Shown here piece by piece: positions 12,001 to 22,367 of a stretch of DNA of 64,000 nt. Numbering within the stretch: the first letter of the stretch is position 1; each line of letters starts with the position of its first letter. Made by a program: the position numbers and the translations under genes. Source of the stretch: Halicephalobus mephisto (lineage: Eukaryota; Nematoda; Chromadorea; Rhabditida; Panagrolaimidae); contig SWDT01000261.1 in NCBI GenBank assembly GCA_009193035.1, positions 91,524 through 155,523 of the forward strand, given 5' to 3'. Under the pieces are notes generated by a model that was not told where the DNA came from, did no database searches, and saw only the letters and a program-made list of their open reading frames with translations.

Positions 12001-13069
12001 TGTGAAAAATCGTCAAATTCCGGTCGATTTCGAAATAATTTTAAATTTAAAAAAAATAAAAAAATTCAAATTTGAATAAAATTGTTTATTTTCGAAATTC
12101 GAAAAATTTGAGTTCGAAAATTGGAAGTTTTACGTTAGAATAAAAATATAAAATTTAAAAATGATTTTTTTAAAATGGTCCTGACGCGAATTTTCAGAAT
12201 CTTTTAGGATTTCCAGAATTCCATAAATTTTCAGAATCCGAGGTTTCAGATCTTGCTTCTAGAAATTTTCACTCGATTTTGGAAGATTCTAGGATTTTGA
12301 TGAGGTGGTGGGAAGTTACGGAAGTCGTTATTGGATTCTGGAGAATTTTCTAGAATTATAGAAAGTTTCAGAAGCTTCCACTAGATTCTGGAATCTTGCA
12401 AAAACTTCTAAGACATTTTGAGAAACTTTAATAAGACTCTAGAATGATTCGAAATCATCTGATGAGTTTTTGGAGGTTTCTAAAAATTTTTGCAAAACTT
12501 CCTACAGAATCCTAAAATAATCCAATCTTTCACGAAATTCTAAAACTTTCTACAGTCTTCAACCAGCTTAGATCACTTTTATAAAAATCAAAAATATTTT
12601 GAAATTTTTCCAGAGAAATTTAAAACATTCTAGAAATTTTTAAAAATTTTTGCAAAACTTCCTACAGAATCCTAAAATAATTCAAAATTAGTAAAAAGTT
12701 GTGAATCATTCCGAACCACTTTCATAAAAGTCCAGAATGTTTCGAAATTTTTGGACGACTTTAATTCCAAAGATTAAATTTAGATTTTTAAAAATTATCC
12801 ATTTAGTCGTGACTTATCCCTTGTTGAAAATTCTATTACTGAGTTCTTGTAATATTTTTTGTCGTTGCGCAGAATGGAGGATACTGTTTGTTCAACTCGT
12901 AAAATGCGATTATTCGACGACGGCGGTTTTCTTTCTGTCGCCCGGAGGCTCGCGTTCGAGAGTCGGTATAATCATTGATTTTATTTTTGTCTCCTATTTC
13001 AGAAGCCTTTATTCTTCCTTCCCCCTTCGTGCTGAGCTTCTGCTTCTGATTTAGGTTTCTGCTTCTGGA
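9091..13069. repeat. A+T-rich region upstream of muscleblind with several local tandem arrays
   Basis: The phrase GACACTATCCATGTACA(A/G)AAGAAGTC recurs at about 9221 and 9369 in a 148-bp duplication. Units with AAAATTTCGC(G/C)TTGGGACCATTT recur 4-5 times at 9930-10220. Degenerate units with GAATTCTGAAATCTGGAATTTT fill 10700-11110. TTTATTTTTTTATAAATTTC simple repeats occupy 11500-11700. The phrase CCTACAGAATCCTAAAATAA recurs at 12490 and 12660. G+C-richer islands at 9520-9730, 10330-10600 and 11755-11950 have open frames but no splice-supported exon. They could be distal 5' exons or regulatory DNA of the downstream gene. Confidence 0.65.
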
Positions 13070-16000
13070 ATGTACGACGAAAACAGCAACGCCACCGCGG
13101 CGTCGGCCACACTTGTCGCTTTGAACGCGGCCACGAGCTCCGCGAGTGCCGTTCCTGTTCCTACAGTACCCCCTGTCAATTCGAGTCATCTTGTATCTCA
13201 GTTAATGAATACAAAAGATTCTGGATGGCTTCAATTAGAAGTCTGTAGAGAATTCCAAAGAGGACAATGCTCGAGGTCCGATCAAGAGTGCAGATTCGCC
13301 CATCCCCCGGCCCATGTCGACGTTCACAACGGCAAAGTCACCGCTTGTTACGACTCCATAAAGGTTCGTGCTTTTGCATTCATCGGGAAATTTTAATAAT
13401 CCGCTTCGCCGCAATCAGTAACCGAATTCTTCCGCTCCGATGAATCCTCTTGTTTTGACTGTTCCCATTTTATTCGGAAATTCACGGCTCCGTTTTTATC
13501 AAAATTAATTGTCAAAGTTCGAGGTTAAAATTCCGAATTTTCGTGTTCAGACACCATCAATCGATATTTTCGAATATTCCAAAATGAAAAAAATCAAGTT
13601 TTTAAAAATATTTAAAAATTTTAAAAATCAACTTTTTAAAAATATTTAAAAATTTTAAAAATCAAGTTTTTAAAAATATCCCAAAATGAAAAAAATCAAC
13701 TTTTTAAAAATATTTCGAAATTTAAAAAATCAAGTTTTTTTAATATTTCGAAATTTTAAAAAAATCAGAATTTTTATTTTTTAAATTTAAAAAAAAAATT
13801 AAATTTCTTTAATTTTAAAAAGAAAAAACCCGCCAATTGTGTCTCAACACGAAAATTTTGAAATCGAGATAATGCCCCAAACATAAAATTCTCCAAAAAT
13901 GCATCTTTTATGTTTAAAAAAATTTTGTTTGGATTCGAATCCAGGCAAAGTCGTTAGTCAAACATGGTTGAACGAAATCGTGATCGATTCCCGATTTCTC
14001 GAGACGCCAATTTTTCAGGGACGATGCACGCGAGAAAATCCCAAATGCAAATACCTTCATCCTCCACAACATCTGAAAGACAAGCTCGTTATCAATGGAA
14101 AAAATAATCTTGCCTTCAAAAACCTTATCTGTTCTCAGTTAACTCAAGGTGCCGCATCTCCTGCCCTCGCCCCAGCCCTCCAGGTTAATCAACTGGCCCA
14201 GTTGATGGTGAGTTCTTCCATCTATGTAATCCCTTATTTTAATCCTATTAAAAGTCCGCAAGTTTTCAAACTTTCTAAAAATACAGTAGGAAGTTTCGAA
14301 AATGTTAAAAAAATTCTGGAAGTTTCTAGAATTCAACAGAGGATTTTGAAATATTTAAAGATTTCACAAAAGTACTTATAATTCATTAAAACATTCAAAA
14401 ATTTTATGGGATTCTGAAACCTTTGGGGACTTTTTCGAAGTTTTTAGAATCCATTAAAACATTCTGGAATTTCCGAGAATTTTATGGAAATTTCTACAAC
14501 ATTCAAAAATTTCATGGGATTCTTTAGAATCCAGTAGAGGATTCTGAAATTTTCGAAGGTTTCCTTGAAATTTTTAGAATCCACTGGAAACTTCTGAAAT
14601 TTGAGAATTCTGTGGGGATTTCCAGGATTTTCAATAAGTTCATTAAAGTTTCTGAGAACTTTTAGAATCTTCTAGAATCCAATAAACTTCGGAATCATCT
14701 GAAGCCTAGAATTCTAGAAGTTCCTAAAACTTGGTGTTAAGACAATTTCGTAAAAAACTCATTTTTGACTTTTATGGTAATTTTTTAAATATCTGAAATT
14801 GACGATTTTGGAATTTTCGAAAAAGTCACAGGAATTGGTGCCGAAGAAACTACAAAACCTCGTTTTTGGACTTTTATACTAGTGGAATTCTAGCAACAGC
14901 AACAACAACATCCAGCCCTCGTCCAGGCCCTCCCGTACCAGTACTACTCTCCGTTGATCTACCCGACCCTGTTGGCCCAAGCTGGTGCCGATCCCTACGG
15001 CGTCCAAACGGTAAGTCCGAACTTCTACTTGGTTTGAACTGAGAATTTCCATTTGCTTTCACTCCTGATTCGGTGTTGTTTGTCGTTTGTTGGTTCTTCT
15101 TTTGCAAAAAATTAAATTTTAATTCTTTCTAAACAAACAATCGCTGCTCTTTCTTTTGCAAGTCCCTTATTGGTCCTGGCACGTGATTTAACAGATTTTT
15201 AGATCACGCTTTTAATTGCCGCACTATTAATTTCCTTGTGCTGAGGTCTATGAGCAAATTGACATTAAAATTTACAGAAAATTTGCAATCTACGTGCAAC
15301 AGGCCACTTGACTGGTTTGGAGTCCATTTTAGTCTGGGTCCTGTCACTGCCTAAAATCCGCGTAATCCGTTGAATATGTAGGGAATAGGAGATTTAGAAG
15401 AAATAAAGCTTCTTGATACCTAAAATGACCTTATTACGTTAATCTAAACCACATTGATATATGAAACAAATTTTTAAAGTCACAATTCGAAGCATAAGTA
15501 GAAAAGTCCTCGATCAGGATCAGTTATCCACATCCATAGAACTGTTTTCAATATAATGACGACTTTCCTGATACCTAAAATGATCATATTAATTCAATTA
15601 TAAGAAATTGATATATGAAACAAACCTTTGAAGTTCCTAAAACTTTAAACCAACTTTTCGCCGCATAGAATTAGAAATCACAATAGAGCTTATATTCAAT
15701 ACCTAAATTACATTGTTATTTACAATATGTAAATCAAAAAAATCAAAAAACACAAGAAATCATGTTTTTCTTCAAAAATCACCATATTATTACGAAAATC
15801 AGAAATGAACGTTTTCCAAACTTGTCCCGACGCGAATTTCTAGAAGCTTTTAGGACTTTCTAAATTTAGGTAAAAGACGTAGAAAAAAAGCAAATTGCCA
15901 GATTTACCTTTTTGTCTTTTTCAGTTTTGGTAAAAAAACAAAAAGAGAGCGAGTAGGAACAAAGCGAGTAGATTCCAAAAATGAATTCCCAGTTTTGCCA

Positions 16001-17270
16001 TTTTTTAAATTTTTACACCAACTCGCGTCCTTTGCGCGGGAATTCAAAAATTTCAAAGAAGAAAATGCAAAATTTTAATACTTATTTTAAAAAAATAACT
16101 TTAATATAATTAACCGGAATGTCAGATGCAAATTGCGAATTTTACTTCAATGTCAAAACCACCATAGACCTCGACTAAGTTTTGGAGTGGCTTAAAACCA
16201 CGTTTGCCTGATTTTCCGCCTTTATTTGTGGCCGCTTTTTGCCGTGATACTTAGTGGTCGTCGAGCTTTAGTCAAAAATAAAAAAAAAATTTTAAAAAAT
16301 TAAAAAAAAATCGAAAAAAATTGAAATTTTTTAAAAATATTTAAAATTTTTTTAAAAAATATTTAAAAATTTTTATTTAAATTTTTCTGCGCAAGATTCA
16401 AGAATCGAATTAAACACCGAATTTGGGTAATTTTCGGTTATTTTGGATAAATAAGCTTTTTGCAAAGTTTTTTTTCCGGTTGTAGCCGTCGGCTGCAGCT
16501 CTGGCGGCCCAGCAACAGCAGCTTGCCCTGCTTCAGCAACAACAACTGGTTCAGAATCCTCTTCTGACAGCACAATTACTTCAACAACAACAATTGGCTC
16601 AAATTTATTCTCCGTCAATTGTGGATTCAAGAAAAAGGACTTACAGAACTGCAGCTTTGGATTCTGATCCTGGAGGATCTGGATCGTCTGGTTCGTCTTC
16701 TTCAACGGGACCTTCATCGTCAAATCCACAATCTTCTCAACCATCTCAACAAACCCCAGGGGACCAGATGGCCATCCAACAACAAATCCTCCTAGCCGCA
16801 GCGGTACTTTTTCGCTTCTATTTGGCCTGAATTGCCAGAGGCGAATCACCTTTGATTTTGGAGCTAACGAAGCCCGGCTTTGATTACTCATCCGCTTCTG
16901 TTTGTTCCGGAGCTTTACTTGTGCATAACTTTAGCTTCCCAAAGCCCCGGGTGATGTCGCCTCGGACGAACATTGATTTTTTTTTTATTTAAAAATAATT
17001 TTTAGACAAATGGTGGACCTGTTCCTATGAAGCGTCCTGCTCCGGACAAAAACGCCCCAGGGCTAGCCGTCTATCACCAACAACAGGCCGCCGCCTCGGG
17101 CCAGTTCAACCCGTACCTGATCCCGGGCTACGTTCCGGCTGTATCTTGTCAGTATTTTTTGTGAAAAAAAAAAATTCAAAAAATCGGTCTTACAGTCGGC
17201 CAACAACTTCCTCCGAGGTTCTAGATCGGGCCCTCTCCCCCCGGTGTCCTCCTTATCGCAGCAAAGCTGA
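13070..17270 (+). CDS. mbl-1: Muscleblind (MBNL/MBL-1) CCCH zinc-finger RNA-binding protein
   Basis: Muscleblind proteins bind YGCY-type RNA and control alternative splicing and RNA localisation. Exons: 13070-13363, 14019-14207, 14894-15010, 16486-16803, 17006-17140 and probably 17196-17270; all junctions are phase 0, giving about 375 residues. The start MYDENSN at 13070 follows a Ser/Thr/Ala-rich leader. CCCH finger 1 is C59-x7-C67-x6-C74-x3-H78 ([20 protein letters not shown]). Finger 2 is C93-x7-C101-x6-C108-x3-H112, split by intron 1. One finger pair is usual for invertebrate muscleblind. Gln-rich, [15 protein letters not shown] and Pro/Tyr-rich segments follow. The C-terminus is ambiguous: a 55-bp intron (17141-17195) leads to TGA at 17270, read-through ends at 17164, and a donor at 17152 would end at 17328. 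Introns are 200-1500 bp and carry repeats. Confidence 0.93.
14230..14730. repeat. Degenerate tandem repeat in muscleblind intron 2
   Basis: Diverged units of about 60 bp share 'GAATCCA(T/G)TA', 'CTGAAA(C/T)', 'TTTTAGAATCC' and 'ATTTCATGGGATTCT'. The same word set (TTCTGGAATTTCC, AGAATCCA) appears in other introns and upstream DNA, so this is a genome-style local expansion, not coding. Confidence 0.6.
15237..16175. mobile_element. Possible decayed element in muscleblind intron 3 with inverted GAGGTCTAT ends
   Basis: The left end is GTGCTGAGGTCTATGAGCAA, then TTGACATTAAAATTTACA and TTTGCAATCTACGTGCAAC. The right end (16110-16175), read in reverse complement, is GTCGAGGTCTATGGTGG, then TTGACATTGAAGTAAAATTCG and CAATTTGCATCTG. 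These ends are inverted with respect to each other and share the GAGGTCTAT terminus with the dispersed family at 4838, 7742 and 17665. The interior (about 0.8 kb) has two similar blocks around CTTGATACCTAAAATGACC (15412) and CTGATACCTAAAATGATC (15569). Confidence 0.45.
16254..16400. repeat. Low-complexity A/T tract in muscleblind intron 3
   Basis: Runs of A and T with AAAAATTTTTTAAAAA-type units. No gene or signal is seen. Confidence 0.6.
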
Positions 17271-17664
17271 TATCCCGTCCGAAATCTCCTTCTTGCCACC
17301 CCCGTTCTTTCCCGAAAAAAAGTTATAATTCCCAAAACACTCCAAGCAGCAAAGAATCGTGCTAACTCGGTTGTGGGGCATTCATCCCCTGGGGCACTCC
17401 CTTATTTCGTAAGATTTGTTCGTTTTTATTTTAGTTTTTTTTTGGAATTTAAATTTAAAAAAATTAATTTTAAAAAATCCCAAAATTAGCGCGAGTCAAA
17501 CGTCCCGGGGAAGGCAATTGTTGTGTTGTTGTTTCAGTCACTATTCTGGAAATTTTCATTAGGTCTTTTGGATAGTGACTAAGATACCAACTTCCCCGGG
17601 ATACGGTAATTGGCCCCCGAGGTATTTTCCCTATTTTGTGAGATTTATTTTTTTGTTTTTAGAC

Positions 17665-18050
17665 CAGTACTGAGGTCTATAAAGAAGTCAATTTCAAAGC
17701 AAAACTTGCACGTTGCACGCAACGTTTAGGCAGCTAAGTCGAAATCAAATTAAATCTCGCAGGTTGCCAGCAATGTTCAGGCAGATCTGTCGAAATCTGT
17801 AAATTTACGTTTAAAATATTTCAAAATCGAAGCAAAACTTGCACGTTGCACGCAACGTTTGGCAGCTAAGTCGAAATCAAAGTAAATCTCGCAGGTTGCA
17901 CGCAACGTTCAAACAGACTGATTATTATTTATCTTTTTAAACTTACAAATATTTCGAAATTAAAGTAAATCTCGCAGGTTGCTCGCAACATTCAGGCAGG
18001 TCGGCTTGCTTAATTGTTGTTTAAAAATTTAATTTTAATGCCGAATTTTT
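17665..18050 (+). repeat. Dispersed repeat family with GTTGC-GCAAC core, copy C
   Basis: Starts TACTGAGGTCTATAAAGAAG (17664) and ends GGCTTGCTTAATTGTTG (18003). Units carry CACGTTGCACGCAACGTTT (17710, 17843) and CGCAGGTTGCACGCAACGTT (17889), spaced about 50-70 bp with alternating variants. It lies in the convergent space between muscleblind and the U5-40K gene. Confidence 0.8.
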
Positions 18051-18895
18051 TTTAGTAAATTTTTTGGAATTTAAATTAATTTAAAAATTTAATTAAATAA
18101 CAAAAAATTAATTTAAAAACAAAAAATCCGAAATCAAGGGACCAAATGCCCCAGGGAAGACGACCGTTCTGCAGCCGTCCACTCGAAAAATCTCAATCGA
18201 ACGGGTTTATCCCAAAAATTCTCAGAATTTAGCAGATATCACTGAGAAATTTCTTCACAACGATTCGATTCTGATTTTATATTTCTACAGTATAATTTTT
18301 AAAATTACTGTAGAAAAAATTTTTTTTTATATTTATTGTATAAACGTCTAGAAACAAGATTCCATGGTATTGTTTCTTCCCCTTCTCTGTGATTAAATAC
18401 GGTGAACCATTGTTCGTCAACTTGCCCCAAGTCCGTCCAGAACTGCTAGAATCGAAATAGGCCTCTGACAGGGACTCCCATTCTAATCATTGTTGTTTCT
18501 CTCGTGTTGTGAACAACGAAAGTTTTCATAAAGTTCAAATTTAACAAATTTACCACAATCGAGATCAAAAAAAAACAAAATTATATCACATTTGTGTCCC
18601 AAAAATTTCAATTCTAAAAAATTTAAAATTTTCTGTCAAAATTATTTTTAAAAAATTAATTTTTTCACTAAAATTACTTTAAAAAATTAATTTTTGTATA
18701 AAATTTCAAAAATTAATTTTTTAAAATAACTTTGTCGGAAATTTTAAATGTTTTTAAAATTGAAAAGTAGTAACAAAGAAGTAATCAGACCTGTAGGTTA
18801 TGAAATTGACCTTCAGAATCACGGATTTCCGGAATTAATCCTCAAGTTTAAAATTGGAATACAGTACTTGGGACACAAATGTATGAAAAACAAAA
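18051..18895. other. Intergenic space between two convergent genes
   Basis: A+T-rich with a G+C-richer patch at 18120-18230 and 18360-18500. An open stretch at 18748-18951 is antisense to the end of the U5-40K gene. No gene is supported. Confidence 0.55.
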
Positions 18896-20253
18896 TTAAG
18901 GTTCCAATTCTCCGAGATAAATTTTCTTGTCGCTGCTGCCAGTCAGGATAATCGGCTCGAATGGATGGAAATCTACTGCGTTGACAGATCCCTGATGTCC
19001 TGGGAGTTTGTAGACAATTTCTTTCGTTTTAACGTCCCAAACATAAGAAAAACAGTCTGATGAACCACAAGTAATCCATCTAGAATCCGCGGACCAGGCA
19101 CATTTGAGGATGTTCTTCTCGAAGTTGTGTTGATGACCTCCGTAGACCCCTTTCAGCCTGTCATCCGTGGCAAACGGACGGACGTCCCAAACACGACCTG
19201 TGCAATCCATCGAATTCGACAGCAGATACTCGCCCCGCGGCGACAGAGCCAGTCCTGTGATGGTATCGGTGTGTCCGACGAGGGAATAAACGACTTGGTT
19301 CTTCCTCAAGTCCCAAGCATGGATACAGTTGTCGATTCCTCCGCCAAAAGCCAAGTCGGAGGTATCATTAAAAGTGACACCTAAGATTTGGAACTTTTCG
19401 TAATTGGCTATTTCGATGGCTGGGTCTTTTTTACGGAGATCATGAACGAAAATCATCCCATCATCCCCTCCGGAAAGAACAAGAGGCGGTCCTCTTCTGG
19501 CTGGATAGCAAGAATTCACAAAATCCGTGTGTGATTTGATATTCCGAACACACTTCCCAGTTTCCAAATCCCAGGCCCGTAAAGTCTTGTCAGTAGAGGC
19601 AGAATAAAGATAAGCTTCGTCAAAACTGAACTGGATGTCCATTATGGCTCCTTTGTGCCCTTTGATGTTGGAAAAGTTTTCGCATTCACCATAAGTATTC
19701 CAAAACACTGAAAACAGGAATTAGAAGAAAATGGATATGTAAAAAAACAGAATTTTGAAGAGAATTGGTACGTGAAAAAATCAGAAATCGAAGGGGAATT
19801 GATATATGAATTAGGAATTAGAAAATTGATATATGAATTAGGATTTAGAAAATTGATATATGAATTAAAAATTGGAAGATTAATATATGAATTAGGGCTT
19901 GGAAGATTGATATATGAATTAGGACTTAGAAGATTAATGTATGAAAAACTCACGAATCTTCATGTCGAATCCTGCGGAGGCTAGGTACTTTCCATCGTGG
20001 GAAAATTTGGCGGTGTAGATCTCGCCTTCATGTCCTGTCAAAAGCATAATCGGGGATTGGAGGTTCGTCGTCCTTCTTGGGCCATGCTGGTCTTCTTGAC
20101 GGACGGCGACTTCGTATCTTCCTCGTTTGGCTGCTGAAAATCAAAAATTAGGATTTTCGTGATTTTATATAAAATGCAAAAATTAAAAAACCCACAAGGC
20201 TCGACGGCGACCAATGCAGTTGCATCGCTGGGTCTCTTGTAGATGTCCGTCAT
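18896..20253 (-). CDS. SNRNP40: U5 snRNP 40 kDa WD40-repeat protein (SNRNP40/Prp8-binding)
   Basis: This spliceosome component is a seven-blade WD40 propeller that contacts PRP8 in the U5 snRNP. Minus-strand exons are 20253-20196, 20133-19954 and 19707-18896 (stop TAA at 18898-18896), giving 349 residues versus 357 in human. Exon 1 encodes MTDIYKRPSDATALVAVEP. Exon 2 carries the first blade (SPIMLLTGHEGEIYTAKFSH). Exon 3 has the family signatures FVNSCYPARRGP, VTFNDTSD, FGGGIDNCIHAWDLRKNQ, WDVRPFA, HNFEKNILKCAW, YKLPGHQGSVN and SSDKKIYLGE. The exon 2 acceptor is a NAGNAG (CAGCAG), allowing inclusion or loss of one alanine. Intron 2 is an unusual minisatellite. The gene is divergent from MFF across 240 bp. 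Confidence 0.95.
19785..19945. repeat. Minisatellite filling an intron of the U5-40K gene, about 29 bp unit
   Basis: The word GATATATGAATTAG and relatives (TTAATATATGAATTAG) recur six times from 19799 to 19940, separated by variants of GGA(A/T)TTAGAAAAT. The array occupies most of the intron between 19707 and 19954. Confidence 0.85.
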
Positions 20254-20493
20254 CGATATATGGATGAATTTCGATAAAAAAATAAATAAAAAATTAAAAT
20301 TTCCAAATTTCAAAGAAAAACGAAACGACTCTAGTTTTTTCCCGAATGGAAAATTTGGCCGCGTTTTGTTCGTTCCACCATTTTTTGTCAAGGTTTATCT
20401 GTCTCGTTGCATCATCTCGTGTTCGTTCCGAATTTTCGTCTTCAGAATTTTTATTTTTCTTTCTTTTTTGGTTAATTTTCATCAAATTCAAGA
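20254..20493. promoter_or_regulatory. Shared divergent promoter between U5-40K (-) and MFF (+)
   Basis: Only 240 bp separate the two start codons. A G+C-richer segment at 20330-20430 contains CTCGTTGCATCATCTCGTG and runs of T. No TATA box is evident. Bidirectional use is an inference from spacing. Confidence 0.5.
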
Positions 20494-21413
20494 ATGACAT
20501 TGGCAAAAGCCGAGATGATGGAGGTTCCAGAGCACATCTACGTGAACGGCCGGAGTCCTGGACGGAACTCGACGGAATTCCTCGCGAAGGAAGCCGCCAT
20601 GATCGAAAGAGGGATGAGGATGCCTGACAGGATTGTCTATAACGGAGCCAGATCCGCCAGAGGTGACGGTACAGATGACGTCATGGTAAGTTTATTTAAT
20701 AATTTCAAATTTTATCAATTTTGGTCCTGATTGCATTTTCTAAATTTTAAATTTCACCTAAATTCCAACTTTAATCCTCTATCTCCCTAGCTTTAAATCT
20801 CATATATCAACTTTAACTGCAAATGTCATACATATCCCTAGCTTTAAATTTCATATATCAACTCTAACTTTAATTTTACTTACACCTCCCAAAGTTTGAC
20901 TTTCATATATCAATTTCAACTTTAATCTTGTTTATATCTCTTTAAGTTTTGTATAATCTTGAACTTTAATATTTATATATTACTGATTTTAATCTTACCT
21001 AAGTCCAGTAATTTTGAAATTCATATTTCCATCAATTTTAATCTTATTCAAATCCCGCAAGTCTTAAAATTTGCATATTAACTTTATTGTATTTACATGC
21101 ATTGATTTTGCAGGGTTCCATGAGAGTTCCTGAAACATTGACGATTCATGACTTGGAGAAGGAACAGATGGACGATGCTGTAATTAGAAGTGAGAGTCAT
21201 GCCAGTGATAACTCGATTGCCGTTGATGAAAATCCCCTGCGAGAACTCAAGATTATGCGTCGGCAATTGGCTCGATTAGCGACGAGGATGACTTTGTTGG
21301 AAGAAGCCCATGCAAGACGCGGGACTCGTGAAGCTACCCTCTGGCTGACCACGATCGGGGCCGTTATTGCTGCTGCTTTCGTTATTCTCAGAAAAAAAGT
21401 TACTGGATTCTAA
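20494..21413 (+). CDS. mff: Mitochondrial fission factor (MFF/Tango11 family)
   Basis: MFF proteins are tail-anchored in the mitochondrial and peroxisomal outer membrane and recruit dynamin-related DRP1 for fission. Exons 20494-20685 and 21114-21413 join in phase 0 and give 163 residues. Three repeated-type motifs are visible: MEVPEHIYVNG (about residues 8-18), MRMPDRIVYNG (about 40-50) and MRVPETLTI (about 67-75), matching the M-x-VP-E-x-I/L elements that bind DRP1 in the family. A heptad-rich segment (LRELKIMRRQLARLATRMTL) is followed by a C-terminal hydrophobic anchor (TLWLTTIGAVIAAAFVIL) and a short basic tail, RKKVTGF. The intron has a GTAAG donor and TTTTGCAG acceptor. Its neighbour VWA8 is also mitochondrial. 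Confidence 0.88.
20755..21090. repeat. Degenerate tandem repeat in the MFF intron
   Basis: Units of about 55-65 bp with 'CCCTAGCTTTAAAT(C/T)TCATATATCAACT' and 'AACTTTAATCTT' recur 4-5 times across nearly the whole intron. Confidence 0.65.
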
Positions 21414-21563
21414 GTTTTTTCCTTAAATATTTGTGTATTGATTGTAGAAATTACTTGCTGATATTTGATTTATGGATCTCGAAACAGTAATTTGACCATA
21501 AACGAAACTAGTCTTTTTTGAATTTTTGACAAGAGTTATTTTTCTCAATATATTTCGAAATCA

Positions 21564-22041
21564 ATGACCCAAGAACACAGCGATTGTAGTCCAGGTCAGA
21601 CGACTCGTGACGGGTCCACTGCTAGTATCGGACAATGGCTTTCGTCGGGTTCTTCCTCAAACGGTCACTTCATGGTTTGTTTTTAATTAATTATTCATTT
21701 ATAATTAGAATTAAAATCACATTGAAAATTTCAAATTTAATTATTTTAAAATTAAAAAATTAGACATTTTCAAAAATTTTAAAATTCTCAAAAATTAGGC
21801 ATTTTGGGAAATTTTAGAATTTAAAATTTAATTATTTTAAAATTAAAAAAATTAAACATTTTAGATTTTTAAAAATATTTTTAGAATTGTTTAGAATGTT
21901 TTGGAGAATTTAAAGGATTTTTTAGAATTTTTGTCTTTTAAGAGTAGAGACGAATATAATACGGAACAATATTAATGATAGAAGCACAACATTCAGGGAA
22001 CCCCGTCTGGCTTGAAATTTTCCCTTGTATCTCCTCAGTGA
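21564..22041 (+). CDS. Candidate small two-exon gene between MFF and VWA8
   Basis: Not recognised. Exon 1 (21564-21674) starts ATG and reads MTQEHSDCSPGQTTRDGS, then TASIGQWLSSGSSSNGHFM, up to a GTTTGT donor. An ACATTCAG acceptor at 21996 opens exon 2 (21997-22041), reading GTPSGLKFSLVSPQ and then TGA. The predicted peptide has 51 residues, Ser/Gly/Thr-rich, with no membrane segment. Both exons are clearly more G+C-rich than the flanks and the junction is phase 0. An alternative is that exon 1 is a leader exon of VWA8, but the phase does not fit the VWA8 exon at 22368 directly. A minus-strand frame at 21922-22119 overlaps exon 2 and is the competing reading. Confidence 0.4.
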
Positions 22042-22367
22042 AGAGAGTGGACTGATGAGCCTAAGGGTGTTTCTGATCGTGGAGGTTACGTGTTCATTAT
22101 AAAGCTTTTGTAAAAACAAATAATTTTATAAAATTTTTCATAATTGAAAGAATATTTCTAGAATTTCAGAAATTTAAAAAATTTTTCTGAAACTAGTAGA
22201 TTTTTGAACTTTGACAATTTTATAGAAATTTTCAGAATGAAATTGAATGTTCTGAATTCTTCAAAAATTTAAAAAATTGAATATAATTTTCTGCAGATTT
22301 TTGAAATCTAATGAAATTTTTAAAAATTTACATTTTTTAATTTTTTTAAATAATTTAATTATTTTAG

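Noticed and set aside
21922..22119. Minus-strand open frame of 65 codons with a hydrophobic stretch
   Set aside because: It overlaps a plus-strand exon candidate with a clear acceptor and stop; no minus-strand splice partner or family was recognised.
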